From: Rhea pennata | Taxonomy: Eukaryota > Chordata > Aves > Rheiformes > Rheidae | Assembly: GCF_028389875.1 (NCBI RefSeq) | Contig: NC_084665.1 | Location: forward strand, 2,852,001-2,916,000 | Direction of reading: 5' to 3' | DNA length: 64,000 nucleotides | Part shown: positions 23,901-36,856 of the stretch, piece by piece | How positions within the stretch are numbered: position 1 is the stretch's first letter | Layout: each line of letters opens with the position of its first letter | Made by a program: the position numbers and the translations under genes | The notes under the pieces: generated by a model | Databases searched by the model: none | Told to the model about the DNA's origin: nothing | What the model saw: the letters and a program-made list of their open reading frames with translations, nothing else

Positions 23901-25283
23901 GAGAACCTAGTGTTTATGAGAAGTTCTGATATTCGTGCTCACACAGCCTATTATGTAAATGAGAAAACTTGTTTCAAGACAAAATTTCAGCTGCTGATGT
24001 AAAATATATGCAAAAAAATATGTAGGCTTCAGTGGTTGCAAAAATTAATGCAGGCTATGAATCTAGCCCTTAAGCTATAAGTAGCTCTTTATTCCAGATG
24101 CATCAAAACTTACCCAACTGTGAGAGTTCTAAAAGCATCTTGGTGCTTTCTGAAGATGCTTTTGTTTGCCTTATCATTTAGTGAAGTTTAGGTGTTACTT
24201 GAAGTTACCCTGTTACACTCTTAATACATCTATGTCATCACTTTAATGTTGTGCATTTCTTTCAGGTGAACGACCCTATTGCTGTGACCAGTGTGGTAAA
24301 CAGTTCACACAGCTCAATGCACTGCAGCGTCACCATCGCATACACACAGGGGAGAAGCCATTCATGTGCAATGCATGTGGGCGAACCTTTACTGACAAGT
24401 CCACCCTCAGACGACATACTTCAGTAAGAATCTGTAGCTCTATAGCCTTGTTCTGTGTCCAGGTGCTGACGTGTAAACTTTGTCAGGCCTGAAAGGGAGC
24501 TTCGTGTCCAGTTTCTGTTGGTTTTAGCACATAGTCCTTTGCCTAAATTGGCATAAAAATATTGGAGTGGTTTATGTTCAGTCCTGCATCTACAGTAAAA
24601 CCATTCTTAATCCATTATGGCAGAGCTCACAGAGATCACACGCGAAGACTGTTCAGTCTCACAGGTTTGTTCCTGATACAACTGGAAAGTGATAGGAGTC
24701 TTCCCTTTCTGGGTCAACTCTCTGCTGGATCAGTTTGATGCTTTAAGAAAACAGAGGAAGAAAACCCACAAGGGAAACTAATCAGTGCCTTGATGCATAC
24801 CAAAGTGGTTTGGGGATTCTTATGTGGAATGGAAAGAGAGAGCTTTTCTTCAGTGCACATACATGAACTAGATTCAAACTTTTGCCTGCCTGGCAGTCAT
24901 TGTATGTTCAAACTTTTTATTTTCAGATACATGATAAAAACACCCCATGGAAATCCTTCCTTGTCATTGTTGAAGGTGCATCTAAGAATGATGACAGTCA
25001 TAAAACAGAGCTTCCTGATGAAGAATATGATGTGTCACCTAAAATGCCTGAGAAGCTGCTGTCTTTCTCTGAAAATGGACACTATCAAAACTTGACTGCT
25101 GTCCCAGGTGGTGTGACTGCACTGCATGATAGTGGTTCTACCACAGAGACAGACTGTAAGTCAGATGGGACTCCGGGACCCCAAGAAGCCCTTATAGCTA
25201 CCACTTTAAGTGAGCTGACAGTACTACATACACAGACAGACTCTATTCAGCCACAGCTTCATGCTTTAGTGAATATGGAATAA
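17965..25283 (+). CDS. GZF1: GZF1, GDNF-inducible zinc finger protein 1
   Basis: The coding exons are 17977-19322, 21270-21364, 22908-23075, 24266-24423 and 24927-25283 (TAA), giving 707 residues. Human GZF1 is about 711 by memory. The start [14 protein letters not shown] is that of the known protein, 12 nt after the acceptor. Residues about 19-125 form the BTB domain ([28 protein letters not shown]). A basic/acidic linker follows ([13 protein letters not shown]). Ten C2H2 fingers span about residues 313-591, five in the large exon and then 1, 2 and 2 in the next three. The tail has [15 protein letters not shown] and ends VNME. Every zinc ligand pair is present. Human GZF1 is a nuclear DNA-binding repressor induced by GDNF. 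It acts on HOXA10 and is linked to a Larsen-like joint and eye disorder. That is established for human and presumed here. The upstream neighbour is its tandem paralog. Confidence 0.96.
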
Positions 25284-28200
25284 TGTGATATTGACAAATT
25301 CAGTTGAAGCTACACCTTTGTGTAGTCCTTTGACTTTACCAGTAATCTACTGAGGGAACTAGGAAACATTATGAAAAGGCAACAAGGCTAGACATGAATG
25401 ACATCCACAGGATTTTCCTGAATTTTCCTGCAAAATTCATTATCCACTTCCAATGTGTACAGCTCCATCTCCTGAAAGTGGGGTAGAATAACACAGAATA
25501 CAAATTGGCTTTACCAGTTGAAGCAAGTTAGATCCTCATAACATGGTGGTGGTGGAGGAGACAAAAATCCCATCAAGTTTACATCCTAGGAAAAGAAGGA
25601 GGTTGGAAGTTGGTATAGTTCAGATCATCTGGCTTGCACTAGGTGATCTGCAAGGAAAGGAAGCACCTACGTTAAGACAGGTTATAACGAAAGTGCAAGT
25701 TTGATTTGCAGTTGATTTGATTGCACGCATGTACAGTCAAGAGAAATGATACTGTGTTTCTTGGCCCAGTAGTTCAGTCAGATTAATTACATTTTCCAGG
25801 GTAGAAATTTGTACATAAAAAATAAACTTCTGCTAAACTGCATTTCAGGAAATGTTGGTTTATCTCTGCTTTTGCCAAAGACTCAAACAGTGAGCTAGCT
25901 CACTCTTTGGAAATAAAAGTGGGAGCAAGCTTTGGAAAGACTTAGTTTCATTCTATCAGTTCTGATTCTTTATAGCAGCAAAAATGAGGCAAGTGAAAGC
26001 AAAGCAAACCAAAGTGTCTATACAGGTGATGGTGTTGCTGCATTTCAGTAAAACTTGGTGCAGCTTGACACTTAGTCAGACATGCTTCATCTCTAACTGC
26101 TCTAGCCAACATAAAGCTTGGAAATCGGAGGTCAAAATCTGTCTTGTAAAAGTGTTTTACCAAAAATAGTACTTGGGCTCTGCTGAAAAAGCTAGAGTAA
26201 CAAAAGCCTCTTTAGAAAGACAGTCCATCAGCATTTTCTTGTTAAAACTTACCTAAAGAGCTTTCTGTTGGTCCAGATAAATCAGCAGTGCTGTGTTTTC
26301 CACCATCACTTTAAAGTCACTGTTGTTCAGAACTGCAGACCTCCTTTTAAATCAGTAATACTCTGGTGGGGAAAAGTTAATTGCTATTTTGCTGCTGAGT
26401 TGCTACAGCTAGTTTTGCTAGTACAAGAGTCTCCAGGGGTAGATTCTGTTGCAAAGGGAGATGATAGTGCTTATACAAGTAATGGAATAAAAATATGGAG
26501 TAACTGAGAAGTGTGCTGGACAGTTCAAGGGGTTTAGGCACCTAGTTCCCAAATTGTGAATACCTTGTCAATAGGAATATGGTGGAACCTGAATGGCAGT
26601 TTTAGGCTAGCATCTTTTTAACTGTCCCAGGGAAGGCAGGTTTAAGAACATAAGTTATTCATAAACTTATTTCAGAGGCTTTTCCTCATCAGCACCTGCT
26701 ATTAACTTTTAGTAGAATAACCTTTGTGTTATTGTTAATGTGCCTTTTTTTTAGTAAGGAGTGTGACAAGGTGAGGCCCATGATTTTTCACGCACTAAGG
26801 TTCCTAAGTATGACTCCTGTTCAGCCCATACTCTAAAACCTCAACTTCACACAGCCTTCTCCATTGTCCACTGGGTTTACATCCCTCAAACAGCAATTCT
26901 TAGGAAGATCCTGCTTCTATTTGGGCATTTCTTATTGACACAACAAGATCTTCCTTTTATACATACCTTTCCTTCCCCAGGGAGAACATACTCTTGCTTT
27001 CCCCAGTCATGTCTAGTAGCTGGGAAAGCTGTTGCACAGGCAAAAGCCTTTGAAGCAGTTTCTGCCCGTGCTAAGAACTTTGTGCTTAGCACAAAGCTGA
27101 CCAAAAGGCCAGCTGCTTGTCTTGTATCATTTTACCTCTAATGTCAGCAAAGTTATTGTGATTGACCCAAGGTTTACCTGGCTGGAATACTCATGAGGGT
27201 GTTGGGCTTTTTCCCATGGAAGAAATCTGGAGAGCTATCTTTGAAATAATTTGCACTGAGAAAGAAACATTTAACTGGCCCAACTCTTGCTTTTGGAAGC
27301 AGCTGTTAATCAAAACCAAATTGATGGTATGGTTAACTTTTCAGACTCGAGGGCTAGTTTTCTAATGCCACTATATAAAAACCTGGAGCTTTTCTGATTC
27401 ATTTTTCTGTTTTGCTTTTCTGTTTCTCCTTATTTCAATATAAAAGTGGTATTTCCACGGAAACGTTCTCATCTGAAGCTTTTAGAAAAGCTTACTGAAA
27501 GATTGCTTGTACAGGTAGGCACAATCAAGCCTTGTTATGGCCCATTCTGAGGCTTAGGGGGTTGGCAAAGCAATAAAGATATCCGAACTGTGCACAGAGC
27601 TATTTTTGAACCTTAAAGGGATGTCTGATGTTACCATGGAATTATAACTTAATCTACAGAAAGGGATTTTTTTTTAAGAGAACATTTCCAAGAGGTTATA
27701 TTTGAAATATTTATTCAAGCACGATGTTACTGTTAAAGCTCAGTATTCCCAATGACCAATGTAAAGAGTTTGTAGATATATTTAAGTCTGAGCGTTAGTA
27801 CCTATAGACAGGGAAGCTTTTGTACTCCATGACTGTACAGAAGTGAGTTACTTGTATGAATTGTTCTTATTAAAATATTGAAATTTTAAGACTGACCCTG
27901 AAGTGGCTTGATTATTGTATCAAATGTTACTATATCCTGTGCTTTCCTTTAGGAACATTCATTCTGTATCCTCTTAGCTTAAAAGATATGCTAACATGGG
28001 TCTTTCAAGTTACAATACTTATGATAGAGTCTATGGAAAATAAGGGACCAGTCAGAAAAGAAAAAAAAAATTGGGGAGCGTACCAGGAGGATTGCTTTTT
28101 GGCTTTGAGAGGTGTTTTTTTTATAAGCAAGTGGTGAATAAAGTACCACTGTAATAGTACTGAAACACTTCAGGACAGTAAGCCAAACTGAGTTGCACTT

Positions 28201-28511
28201 CAAGTAAGTATTTAGATTAAAAACAAACTAAAGATGAGTGTGAAAGCCAACGTACCAGCTTCTGAGGGTGTGAGCAGACCCACCTGTTGTCTGTGGCAGT
28301 ACCCTTCCTCCAAGAGAAACAACAGGCAACCTGAAAAGGAGCTGGTGATGCCTGTGGCAGTTACTGCCTGAGGGCTGCTCTGATCAGGGTGAGTCAAAAG
28401 AACAGAAAAATAGTGAAGTGAGGACAACTACTGCCAAGTTGCATGGGGCCCTCTGTGTGTACAAAGGTGTTAGGCAGCTTAATTAGTCCTAGATAACTAA
28501 GCCTCTCTTAG
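25284..28511 (+). other. GZF1 3' UTR and intergenic sequence; no gene seen
   Basis: AT-rich sequence with no coding resemblance on either strand. AATAAA occurs at 25821-25826, with further copies near 26484 and 27572, so the 3' UTR may be about 0.55 kb or longer. GC content rises near 28.2-28.5 kb, where the MROH-like remnants begin. Confidence 0.6.
25821..25826 (+). terminator. GZF1: Candidate poly(A) signal of GZF1
   Basis: AATAAA lies about 540 nt after the stop codon. Downstream copies near 26484 and 27572 are alternatives. Confidence 0.5.
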
Positions 28512-31500
28512 GAATGGGAGCAAGGCCGATCTCGTCGGAGCCATGGAAATGCTGCAAGCTCTGGTCCACTCTGACGGTCAGTAACATGGGCTGGAGAAAT
28601 GGAGTCCCTCTGGGATGCTGCTGCTTCCTCTAGTGTCACAAGCTGGCCCCACTTTTCTGATCCCCTTGTGTACAAAAGGCTGTGGAGCTGTGACAAATCC
28701 CGCTGGGAATGGGAGCTCAGCCTCAGCACCCACTTCTCTGTGTCTCTTGCAGCCCCGGGCATGAGGGAGCAGCTGCTCCTGTTTGCAAAGCTGGCACAGT
28801 CTGTGAGCTGCGACTCCAGGGCCCAGGTGAGCTGGTTTGGGCAGGGATAGTGCCACCATGGGGGCAGAGCAGCCCTTTCCTTGGGGCAGACCTTGTCAAG
28901 GCCATAGCTGTAGGCAAAGGCAGGGCCTGGTAGCAGCTGGGGAGGAAGGGCTGCTGCTATGCCCTCGTCATCTCAGCCCAGCCAGAAGGGCTGCAGCTCT
29001 GCGAAGGCAACTCCCCTGGATCTTTGGCCGAGTTCTGCATTTCATTGGGAAGCTGTTGCACTCCAGTGCCCCAGGCTGCTAGATGTAGGACGTGGTGGGG
29101 CACATCTTCAGCGAGTTCAGCCAGGCCTCGGGCAGACTGGTGAGGGCCGAGTGTGGTGCCGAGGCTGCATCCTATGCCCCAGCGGTGCTGTGCTGCAGTG
29201 GGCGTCCCTGGCAGCAGGGAGACTGGTGCAGCAGGACCAGCAGCATCAGTGCTAGTGTGTGAGCAGCCTGGCCGTGTAGTGCACCAGCAGCTGTGGGGAC
29301 AGGCAGTGGTGGGTGTTTCCTACCTTTCCCCACTTCTGTGTTGTAGGCAACAGGAAACCTTTGTGTGGTGGAAGCCCAGGAAGAAAGGGCTGTTCAGTGC
29401 CTGTGCGCACACGTGCTGCGCACACTGGACCTCTCCACAGAAGCAGTGGCCAAAGTAAGTCATCCTCTGCATGCCGCTACTTGTTGTCTGGGGACACTTT
29501 TCCTTGCCCTGACGGTGGCCCAAATGTCTGCCCTGACATGCTGCAGGGCTCACGTGGCTCACAGAAACTGAAGCAGCCGAGAAGAGCTGGGCTTGAGTTC
29601 TGTGGGGCCAGACCTGGTTGTTCAGTATGGGCACTGCTGGGCACATGTCTTGGCTGCGTCCCATAAATGAGATATAGGGATTGGTGGGGCCATGCGGATC
29701 CTGCATCCCCTTGTAGTGGGGAGGTGACCTAGCCCTGGGGGTGAGCTGTGCCAGCAGCTCTCCCCAAATAGGCAGCCAAAGGGAGGGGAAAGGGGCATGA
29801 AGCAAGGGAGGCAAGCAGGAGGGAGGGTGGAGGAGGAAGCCAGGGTGAGAGTGGGTTAGGGAAGGGACAGGGCCGAGGGGCTGGTCCAGTGCTGGAGAAG
29901 CATCAGCGACAGGAGAACTGGGAAGGAGAGGTGGAAATGCCATCGTATTGCATGGCCTGGTTCTTACCCGCAACTCCTGTGGCTGAGGCTGCTGCGGTAT
30001 GTGGTGCCTGCCCAGTATATGGGCATGCTGGTCTCACTGTGCCACTGCCAGCGTGCCCTAGCCAAGAAATGGGAGAGAGCTGAGCACGAGAAAGAGGAGG
30101 TGTTGCCCAATGCCCTGGAGCCTGAGGAGCAAGGTGGGGAGCAGAAAGTCCCGGGTTCCTGTGCTGGGCCAGGTGGGTGCAGGGCAGCCTGTGTCCCTGT
30201 GTCCCCCGCCAGCCCCGTGCAGGAGGCCAGGGCAGTGCAGGGCAGAGTGTGGAGTAGGACTGGCGAGGAGGCGGTGCAGCTGGGGTCCCCTCAGCCCATA
30301 CAGGAATGTGGAACATGGGGTGGGCAGGGCATGGCAGGTGGGTGTCTCACGGAGCCTTTCTTTGTGCCCGCAGCCCCATTGCCATCTCTCCAGGCCCTGC
30401 TGGCTCGCCTGCTGTTGAGTAGCGGGGCCCCGGGGAAAGAGCTTCTGTGGCCGGGGCAAGGGGAGATGCTGGGGGAGATGGTGCTGCAGCTGGTGCTGAG
30501 CACCTCAGGAGAAGGCAGGAGCATGTCAGAGGGTGTCCGAGCCTCCCCTGGCTGTCAGGGGCTCCTGATTCTCCTGGGGGACAGCAGCACCCAGGAGCAG
30601 CCATCGGCTGTCTGCTGCTGGCCAGGGCAGCGCCGACCTCCCTGCCTGCCTGCAGGGTGGCCATAGCTCCTGGAGCAGGCACCAGCCCATCTCTCTCCTG
30701 CCCTGACTGAGGTGGTGGCAGCAGTGGCTCCGCGCGTGGGTGGTGGCCCTGGAGTCGTGGCCCTGCAGCTGCTGCAGGCACTTTGCGGCATGGTCCATGG
30801 ATCTGTGGGGGCGAGCTGGGCTGCAGAGATCCCCCTGCTGCTGCAGCACCTGGCAGGTAAAGTGCCAGTGGGAGGCAGAGTCTGGGGGCGGAGGGGGCAG
30901 CAAAATGCCTGCAGCTCCCCAGCCTGGCAGGGGACAACCCATGTCCTGGGTTTGCCGGCACTTGCCAGCTGGATGGCCTGAGGCTTTGGGGTGGTGCACT
31001 GCAAAGGAGCTGCCCCAGCTCTTCTGTGGTGCTCGCTGAAATAGCAGCAAGGGCTTTTGCTTCCTCTGGCTTTGCAGGAATAGCTGTGATGTGGCAGAGT
31101 GGGAGAACCTTCTGCTGGAGGTGTAGTATCCCTGCGGGGCCCCAGCTGCATAGGGCAAAAGGGGACAGGACAAGCGGTGGGAAAAACGTGGGGGCTCCCT
31201 GTTTGGGCACAGAGCGGCGCAGACACTTCCGGAGCCCCTGGCACCCACCCCAGCCATGAGAGCTGCTTGCTCAAAGGAGCCATGCTCAATGTGTGGGCAT
31301 GGCTGAGCACGAAGGCAGCCAAAGGCCAGAACAGAGCCCTCTGGTGCAGCCCCATGCCATGGCAGTGCCACCTTTGGCATGGGCTGAGCCCAGGGTCTCG
31401 CGTGGCACATTAGGTAAGAGTGAGAGGCAGGTTACAAGAGCAGGGGCAGGCAGGAGACGGGCTGTAGCGAGGGGGAGCTCTGCCCTGACAGTCTCCAGGG

Positions 31501-34500
31501 CCGCCTGGATGTGCAAAAGGCCCTGGCCAAGAGTAGGGGAGTGTTTGCTTCACCTCCTGCTGCACCCTAGTTCCTGCGAGCATCGCTGGAGCTCATCAGG
31601 AATGAGACCTGAACCATGGAGCTGAGCTGGGAGCTGAGCCAGCAGCTGGGCAGCTCTCCCCAGTGGTCCTGGGAGCAGGTTTGTTGCCTGCAGCATGTCA
31701 GTGTGTCCCGGCACAGTGGGGCCACTGCAACCTGGCCCCGTGCCACCAGGCTAGGCTGTCACCGCAGCCGGGGCTCATCCTCTTTTCTTGCAGCGGTTCC
31801 TGTACAAGGCTCTCGGGATGGCCCTGGCAGCGTGTGGGTGTCTCAGCCATGTGAGAGAGCAGACCCTGAAGCATCTCAAAGCAGCCAACTTCCTGGAGCT
31901 GTGGGAGGCAAGGGTGAGGTCTCCTCGTGTTGCCTTGCTTTCTTGAGTGTCTCCTGCATGTCCCCTGTGTGTCCCCAGGGCGGAGGGGTTCTGCATGCCC
32001 TGCTGCAGCCCTTGCTGCTTTTCTGTTCACTGCTGTTTCCCTCGGGAAAGATCCTGGACAGCTGGTGGGGCTGGCTAGGGCCAGGCCTCAGGGCTGGAGC
32101 GACTCCCCATTTCTACTGGATTGCAGGGAATGGTTTCAGTTGTGTCCCGCTGTGCCGAGAGCCACTTCCAACTGGCCTTGTCCTTGGTGCAGGAGTTCAC
32201 AGGGACTTTGAAACACCAGAAGGGCCCAGGTGTCACTGTGGGGAGCTGCCAGGAGGTGCGTGGGGAGCTGAGGCACTGGTTGGGCATGGGGCAGCTCCAG
32301 GCGCTGGAGTGCGCAGAGTCCCGGACATAGTGGGGCTGTGGGCTGAAGTCTCGGTGCTTCTCCGGCGAACCCCCAGTGGAGGCACTCAGTGAGGACCTGC
32401 GCTGCTCATGCTTTGTTGATGGTGATGTACGGCAGGATGGCACTGCGCACCCCCAGGGAGCAGCTGCTGGCTCAAGTGTGAGCTGCTGCAGACTCTGCTG
32501 GTGAGTGCTTGGAGCTGGGGCTGTCATGCAGGGGAACTTTTGGCTCTGTTGTTGGGCAAGTTTCCTCAGAGGCACAATGGTCTCCCGGGGCCCCAAGCCA
32601 TGTCCCCAATCAATGGGACGCTTGGGTGCTGGTGCTCAGGGCCGTGGCAGGGGAGCGTGGTGCATCTGTGTGCCAGGGATCTGCTACCTCTTCCTGTAGG
32701 ACCCTTGTAGGAGGTGTGGGTGTGTTGGGGCCTGTGCCTGTGGGGTCTAGCAGGAGAGCCCATCACTTGGGCCCACAAGAAGTCTCTTGAGTGCCCCTGC
32801 ATGCTGCACACCTTGCACGTGTCTCTCTCTCTCCCTCTGACTTGCAGGAGGTGATTCAGGGGGAGCCCCAGCAGTCCCCAGTGTGCCCTTGGGCCATGGT
32901 GGCTATGGAGTATTTGAGGTAGCGTCTGGCCTGAGGCTGTGGGAATCATTGTGTGTCCCAGCAGAGCTGGCTTATCTGGCTGGTGCCGTGGGTGTTGGAT
33001 CTGGGGCCGTGGATTGGGACAAAGGCAGTCATCCTCTGACTCGCTGTGCAGAGCACCTAGTAAGCCCCTCTTTGTCTCCTCTCCCTTCTTTCTCCTGGCA
33101 GCAAGCTGAAGCCCCATCTGAGCAGGGAGGAGAGCTGCAGCTTCCTGGCTTAGTGCTGCCAGGGCATCATGAGCCTTCGTCGCCCAGAGCAGACAGAAGT
33201 GAGAGGAGAGATGGTGGCAGCTGCTCCATGTGCACTACTGCTGGCCCTTCTGGGCTGCCCCTCGGTGGGGTCCCAGCTCTGGGCACCTCATGCTGAGGCA
33301 GCTGCTAGCTCTGCTGACATCTGCATGGGCTGCCCGGCCTCAGTCCCTGTTTCTGGTGTCAGGGTGTGCAGGTGTCCCTGCGAGCGCTGGGCCAGCTCAT
33401 GGCAGCCCTTCTCCATGCAGAGCTAGCTCCCGTCCGCCTCAAGGATGTGGTGCAGGTGAGTGTCCCTAGGGTGATGGGGAAAGCCTCACCGCTGGCAGAG
33501 CAGGGCAGAGCCATGGGGATCCCATCTGCGGGGCTGTTCCAAGAAGGGGAGCTTCCCTGTAACTAGGTGCAACACCTTTCTTAACTGCACATGCAAGATT
33601 TTCCCATTGGCTGCAGCTTCCTTGCAGGCTGCTTGCAGTGTCCTGCAGGGAAGGTCCCATTGGGAAGGGCTCCTCCCTGGGGCCCGGGCACTCAGAGCCA
33701 TTGGGGCCATGGAGGCAGCAGGGCCAGGAAGGGAGGGGGCCGGCGAGGGGCGCTGGGCAGCAAGATGCCTGTGGTGAGACAGGTCTGCCCCGGCAGGTCC
33801 TGCAGCGCTGGTTGGCCTCTGCCCATGCGTGCGAGCGGGAGAGGGCCCTGCAGGTGTGCATCCAGCTGCTGGGCACATACAAAGAGGGACATGAGCACAG
33901 GGTGAGCAGGGACCCCAGGTACCAGGGCTCTGTGCAGACGAGTACCGGACTTGGGTGGCCCAACCAAGAGAGGGCTAGTGGTTGCAGAGCCACCGGTGAC
34001 CTTTTTGCCTGCCTCTTGCTCCCGCAGCAAGGCTGCATCTGTGAGCAGTTCAGCTCCCTGGCGGGACTGCTGGGGCCTCTGACATGCGACACCTCGGCCA
34101 CATTCCGACAGCAGACAGTGACCTGCCTCGGCTGCCTGCTCCAAATCAGAGGTGAGGAGAGCGGTGCGGGCCTGTCCTTGCTGCTGTCTGAGGGCAGGAT
34201 GTCTTCCCCAGCACCAGGGGCTGTCCCACTCTGTGGCTGGCACATTGCCAGGCTCGTGAATCCACAGCACTACATTTGGGGGGCTCTGGCCTCTCATTGC
34301 CTTCGCTGCCCTTCCCTGGATCCTCACGATCCACCCGTGGGGTCAGAGGTTGGCTCTCTGCAAACATGACTCTCCTTTCTCCTGGCTCCAGCCAAGAGCA
34401 CAGACATGGCTCCCCGGACCAAGGAGATGGGGTGCCTGCAGCAGAGGCTCAGTGCCGTCACCTCAGAATCTCTGCTGGCGACTTCTGCCAACATTGCAAA

Positions 34501-35933
34501 GGTCAGTGGCCCTGAAAAGTAGGGTGGGGGCCTGGTGACAGGCTCCTGCCCATCTCCCTGCTCCCAGCAGCATCTCGCGCCATTCCCTGAGCAAGCTGTT
34601 GCATGGGGACATGTAGCGTGAGCATGCAGCAGCAGGCTGGAGACAGGTCTGTCCTTTGGACCCAGGGCGAAAGGAGCAGATGCCCTGATATGTGTGCGTG
34701 TGTGTGAGAGTGCTGCTGTCAGGACTTGAGTTTAGGATCTGAGCAGCCTGTAAGGTAGCCTCTTGTGTTTCTGATTTCTCCCCAACTTGTTTGCAAATCC
34801 TTCCCCCTAGGCCAGGCCACAGACTTCCTGAGCACTATCATGGAGCACTTGCTGTGTGCCAGGCCTGTGTGTGCACGGGCTGCCGGGCACTGGGCGCTCA
34901 CATTTCTGGGGGAGTGCAGAGAGCAGCTATTGCAGGAGGAGTGAGAGGCATTTTTTGCATTCGCCTTTGGCTGCTCTCTGATGTTGGCTATTGACTCGGA
35001 AGCAGGATGGGGAAAGGACTCACCAAGCCATTCTTTCTCGCCTTCCTCCTCTCAGGTGCCCGAAATTGTGAACATCCTTGACACCTGCCTGCGGAGCACC
35101 CGGCAGAGCACCCCCAGGCGCTTTGTGCTGTGGGCGATGTTCCTCCTGCCCTGCTCTCACCAACAACCAGTGCACCAGAAGCACGTGCCCACAGACAGGT
35201 CTGTGCCCTCACCCTTGCCTCTGGCATCAGATACAGCCCCAGGGCACATCTTTGTGGGGGTCCCAGGTGGAAGCAGGTGTTTTTTCCCTGGGAAAGGCTG
35301 AGCACTGCAGGATAGTGGGCTCGTGTCTCTGTCCAGACCCAGGAATTGCCTGTCCTGCTGGTGATGAGGAGAGCATTTGGGCTCCTGTGAGGACGTTGCG
35401 GGTACCTGAGGAGAGTGGTTCATGGGCAAATGTCTGTTCCCTTGCAGCGACACAGTGTAGGTGTGGAGGAGCCTTGGGAGAAGCGCCCTGGGATGCCAAA
35501 TCTTGGAGCATTTAGCTGACGTATTCAGGGCAGCTGGAGAAAGCAGCCGCAGGAGCAACTGCTGCATTCAGGAGCTGGGCAGCAGCCAGGCTGCCCTGGA
35601 GCCTTGCACGGTACAGTCAGCAGCAGAGGCATTAGTGCTGCCTCGCATCTTCTTTTCAAGTGGTGCTTCAGCGCAAGGGAGTTTTGTGCTCTTCGCAAGT
35701 GCTGAAGCAGCCTCATAGGTGCTGTGCCTGGGTAGTTGCAGCATTAGCGGTATGGGGTGCTGGGACAGTTTCCTGTTGCGGGGCTGCAAGGCTGTTGCCA
35801 CAGTGAGAATTGGTGATGGAAAAAGTTCCCCAGGGTAGTGGGGGGGGGGGGACGTGGAGGGTGTGAAAAGCCCTTGTTTTCCCCGGGGGTTCTTGGCTGA
35901 ATTTCTTTGTCAATCGCCCGCGCCCTCTGCTAG

Positions 35934-36075
35934 GTGGTGTCTGTGCTGTGGAGCAAGACACTGGTGCAGCATCTGCTTCCCAACCTGCTTCCTGGCCTCC
36001 TGGGGCAGGTCAGTGAGACGCTGGGGGAGGAGATGGCGCAGTCCCCTGCAGAGCCGAGGAGCGCTGACCCGCCAG
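35934..36075 (+). pseudogene. MROH exon with an apparent GC-AG intron
   Basis: The block VVSVLWSKTLVQHLLP follows the acceptor ctctgctag. After the last residues (PRSADPP) the sequence reads ccag|gcaagt, a standard GC-type donor context. It may be a genuine GC-AG intron or a T-to-C decay of an old GT donor. Confidence 0.55.
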
Positions 36076-36562
36076 GCAAGTGAGGAGCAGCAGGGCAGGG
36101 GCAGGGGTTGGCCTGGAGCCCAGGTCTTTGCATTGAGGCAATTGCCTTGGCGCCTGGCATGGAGTCAGCCAAGGGACCCTGGTTTTTCTTCTAGTGGCCA
36201 TGGGTTTGGGGCAGGACAAAGGACAGAAATGCCAGTTTTTGGTTAGCTTGAGACTTGGAGACTGCAGAGTGTCATTTCAAGGGTGCTTTGCCTCTCCCTC
36301 GGTGAAGTTTACGATGAGCAAGCGAATGGCTTCCATAGCAGCTGAGCTGGTTTAGCTGTGCTAAGGAGAAATCTCCTCTCAAACCTCTGGAGATTTCCTC
36401 GTTTTTTTTCACCAGGCTTTTTGTGGCAGCATTGGAGCTGGTACTGGCAAAGTGCCTGGAGGAGCACTGCCTGCAGCTGCTCCAGGAGCAGGGAGCGTGG
36501 GCGTCCCTTGCAGAGTCCCAGGGTCACAGCAGCGGTGTGTGTCTCCTGGTGAGGTGAGAGCC

Positions 36563-36856
36563 CCTGGAATGCGCCCTGCCTTGCATTGCAGGGAAAGGGC
36601 TTCAGAAACCTTCCTGGGGACCTGGGAGCTCTGCCGTGGTGCAGAGCAGCGTCCATGTCAGAGTGGGAGACGTTGGGCGTCTCAGCCCATGACTATCCTG
36701 CGTGTCATGAGCCTGTGTGTGCTCTGTGCACAACGTCCTGCTCCGCGCAGAGCTCATCTCACAGCGCCTGGTGCAGAGCTTCTTCCCGTGGCTGAATTCG
36801 CATTCAGGAAACCTGTGTCTCACAGCCACGGCTTTCTTTGCTGAGGTGAGGCAGCA
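36563..36856 (+). repeat. Duplicated MROH exon block, copy 1
   Basis: This 294-bp segment carries the exon coding LISQRLVQSFFPWLNSHSG with flanking intron. It recurs almost unchanged at 38667-38960. Copy 1 lies in its expected place, between the exon ending SSGVCLL and the exon starting LMKDQVAEER. Confidence 0.9.

Noticed and set aside
28508-33117. Long minus-strand frames across 28.5-38.4 kb
   Set aside because: They are antisense shadows of GC-rich MROH exons and introns. The recognisable protein is on the plus strand.
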